Assembly (NCBI GenBank): GCA_003487955.1
Contig: DNNJ01000055.1
Location: 1-6,316, forward strand
Origin: Clostridiales bacterium
GTDB taxonomy: Bacteria; Bacillota; Clostridia; Tissierellales; Sedimentibacteraceae
Direction: 5' to 3'
DNA: 6,316 bases
Shown here: in pieces, positions 6,043 to 6,316 of the stretch
Numbering within the stretch: position 1 is the first letter of the stretch
Layout: each line of letters starts with the position of its first letter
Notes under the pieces: model-generated
Seen by the model: only the letters and a program-made list of their open reading frames with translations
Told to the model about the DNA's origin: nothing
Databases searched by the model: none
Program-made: the position numbers and the translations under genes

Positions 6043-6075
6043 AAAAACTGCAAAAACTTTTTTGCAGTTTTTTTT
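6043..6075 (+). terminator. Strong intrinsic terminator after the ferredoxin gene
   Basis: A 13-pair stem (6043-6055 with 6060-6072, core ACTGCAAAA/TTTTGCAGT) closes a four-base loop and continues into an eight-T run (6068-6075). It ends the FMN oxidoreductase-ferredoxin unit ten bases before the next promoter. Confidence 0.92.
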
Positions 6076-6082
6076 AAAAGGT

Positions 6083-6100
6083 TATTGACATATGTCAATA
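6083..6100. promoter_or_regulatory. Operator 1 of the DUF5320 unit: 18-base perfect palindrome
   Basis: TATTGACATATGTCAATA is a perfect palindrome containing the 12-base core found at 4096-4107. It covers the whole -35 box (6085-6090). The extra flanking symmetry suggests this is the tightest of the three sites. Confidence 0.75.
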
Positions 6101-6112
6101 TTGATGTATAAT
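6085..6112 (+). promoter_or_regulatory. Consensus vegetative promoter of the DUF5320 unit
   Basis: TTGACA (6085-6090), 16 bases and TATAAT (6107-6112) repeat exactly the hexamers and spacing of the promoter at 4095-4122. Transcription should start near 6119, between two copies of the operator. Confidence 0.85.
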
Positions 6113-6123
6113 GAAATTATAAG

Positions 6124-6135
6124 TGACATATGTCA
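6124..6135. promoter_or_regulatory. Operator 2 of the DUF5320 unit, downstream of the start site
   Basis: A third perfect TGACATATGTCA, centred 38 bases after the centre of operator 1 and a few bases past the expected transcription start. Paired sites on either side of the -10 box are typical of tight repression by two dimers bracketing the promoter. The gap is about three and a half helical turns. Confidence 0.7.
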
Positions 6136-6155
6136 GTAATAAAGGAGGAATAGAA

Positions 6156-6316
6156 ATGCCACGTAGAGATGGAACCGGTCCTATGGGAATGGGACAGATG
6201 ACAGGACGAGGTTTAGGTTTTTGCGGTAATAGATTTTATGGCAGGAGAAACTGCTATGGAACGGGTTTTGGAAGAAGAGGATTCGGACCCGGATATGGCG
6301 TAGGTTATGGATATGG
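6156..6316 (+). CDS. DUF5320-type Gly/Arg/Tyr-rich protein, 3'-truncated by window end
   Basis: The first 53 codons are visible and the frame is open to the edge. AAAGGAGG (6141-6148) lies seven bases before the ATG. The protein starts MPRRDGTGPMGMGQMTGRG (1-19) and continues with Cys23 and Cys33 amid Gly, Arg and Tyr repeats. This opening is characteristic of the small DUF5320 proteins found in anaerobes, often near NifX/NifB-like (dinitrogenase iron-molybdenum cofactor family) proteins, Mrp-type ATPases and DUF134 regulators. No biochemical function is established as far as I know. It is the first gene of a unit under the same operator as the FMN oxidoreductase, which ties it to redox or metal-cluster physiology by inference. 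The C-terminal end is not in view. Confidence 0.85.
   Translation, partial: MPRRDGTGPMGMGQMTGRGLGFCGNRFYGRRNCYGTGFGRRGFGPGYGVGYGY

Overview
The window looks like chromosome from a low-GC, anaerobic, spore-forming Firmicute (Clostridia or Tissierellia type). Supporting signs are A+T-rich intergenic DNA, strong AAGGAGG-type ribosome binding sites, consensus promoters, short hairpin-plus-T-run terminators, ferredoxin-type iron-sulfur proteins, and two genes that appear to have sporulation (sigma-K-type) promoters. The genus cannot be fixed from the sequence. All genes look intact except the last, which runs off the right edge.

Left part (1-1511): two separately transcribed plus-strand genes encode cysteine-rich proteins of 261 and 141 residues that share a two-unit repeat module. 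Each is preceded by the same promoter pattern, AC-N16-CATAATAT, which matches the late mother-cell sigma-K consensus. They are best read as coat- or exosporium-like spore proteins of an unnamed family. Middle (1484-2184): mntP, a manganese efflux pump, lies on the minus strand. It converges on the second cysteine-rich gene, and one hairpin at their junction contains both stop codons. Next (2334-4054): a four-helix membrane protein carries a degenerate GGDEF domain and an apparently intact EAL domain, so it is probably a c-di-GMP phosphodiesterase.

Right part (4095-6316): two transcription units start from near-identical promoters (TTGACA-N16-TATAAT), each with the palindrome TGACATATGTCA lying over the -35 box. 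The first unit encodes a 516-residue protein built on the FMN domain of glutamate synthase, with an N-terminal four-cysteine cluster. After a gap holding a dispersed-type repeat comes a 56-residue two-cluster ferredoxin resembling the C-terminal domain of indolepyruvate:ferredoxin oxidoreductase. The second unit has a second copy of the palindrome just downstream of its expected start site and begins with a Gly/Arg-rich DUF5320-type protein, cut by the window edge. The shared operator suggests one regulator controls both units, forming a small redox or metal-cluster regulon. That regulon and the paired sigma-K cysteine-rich proteins are the two most interesting things here.
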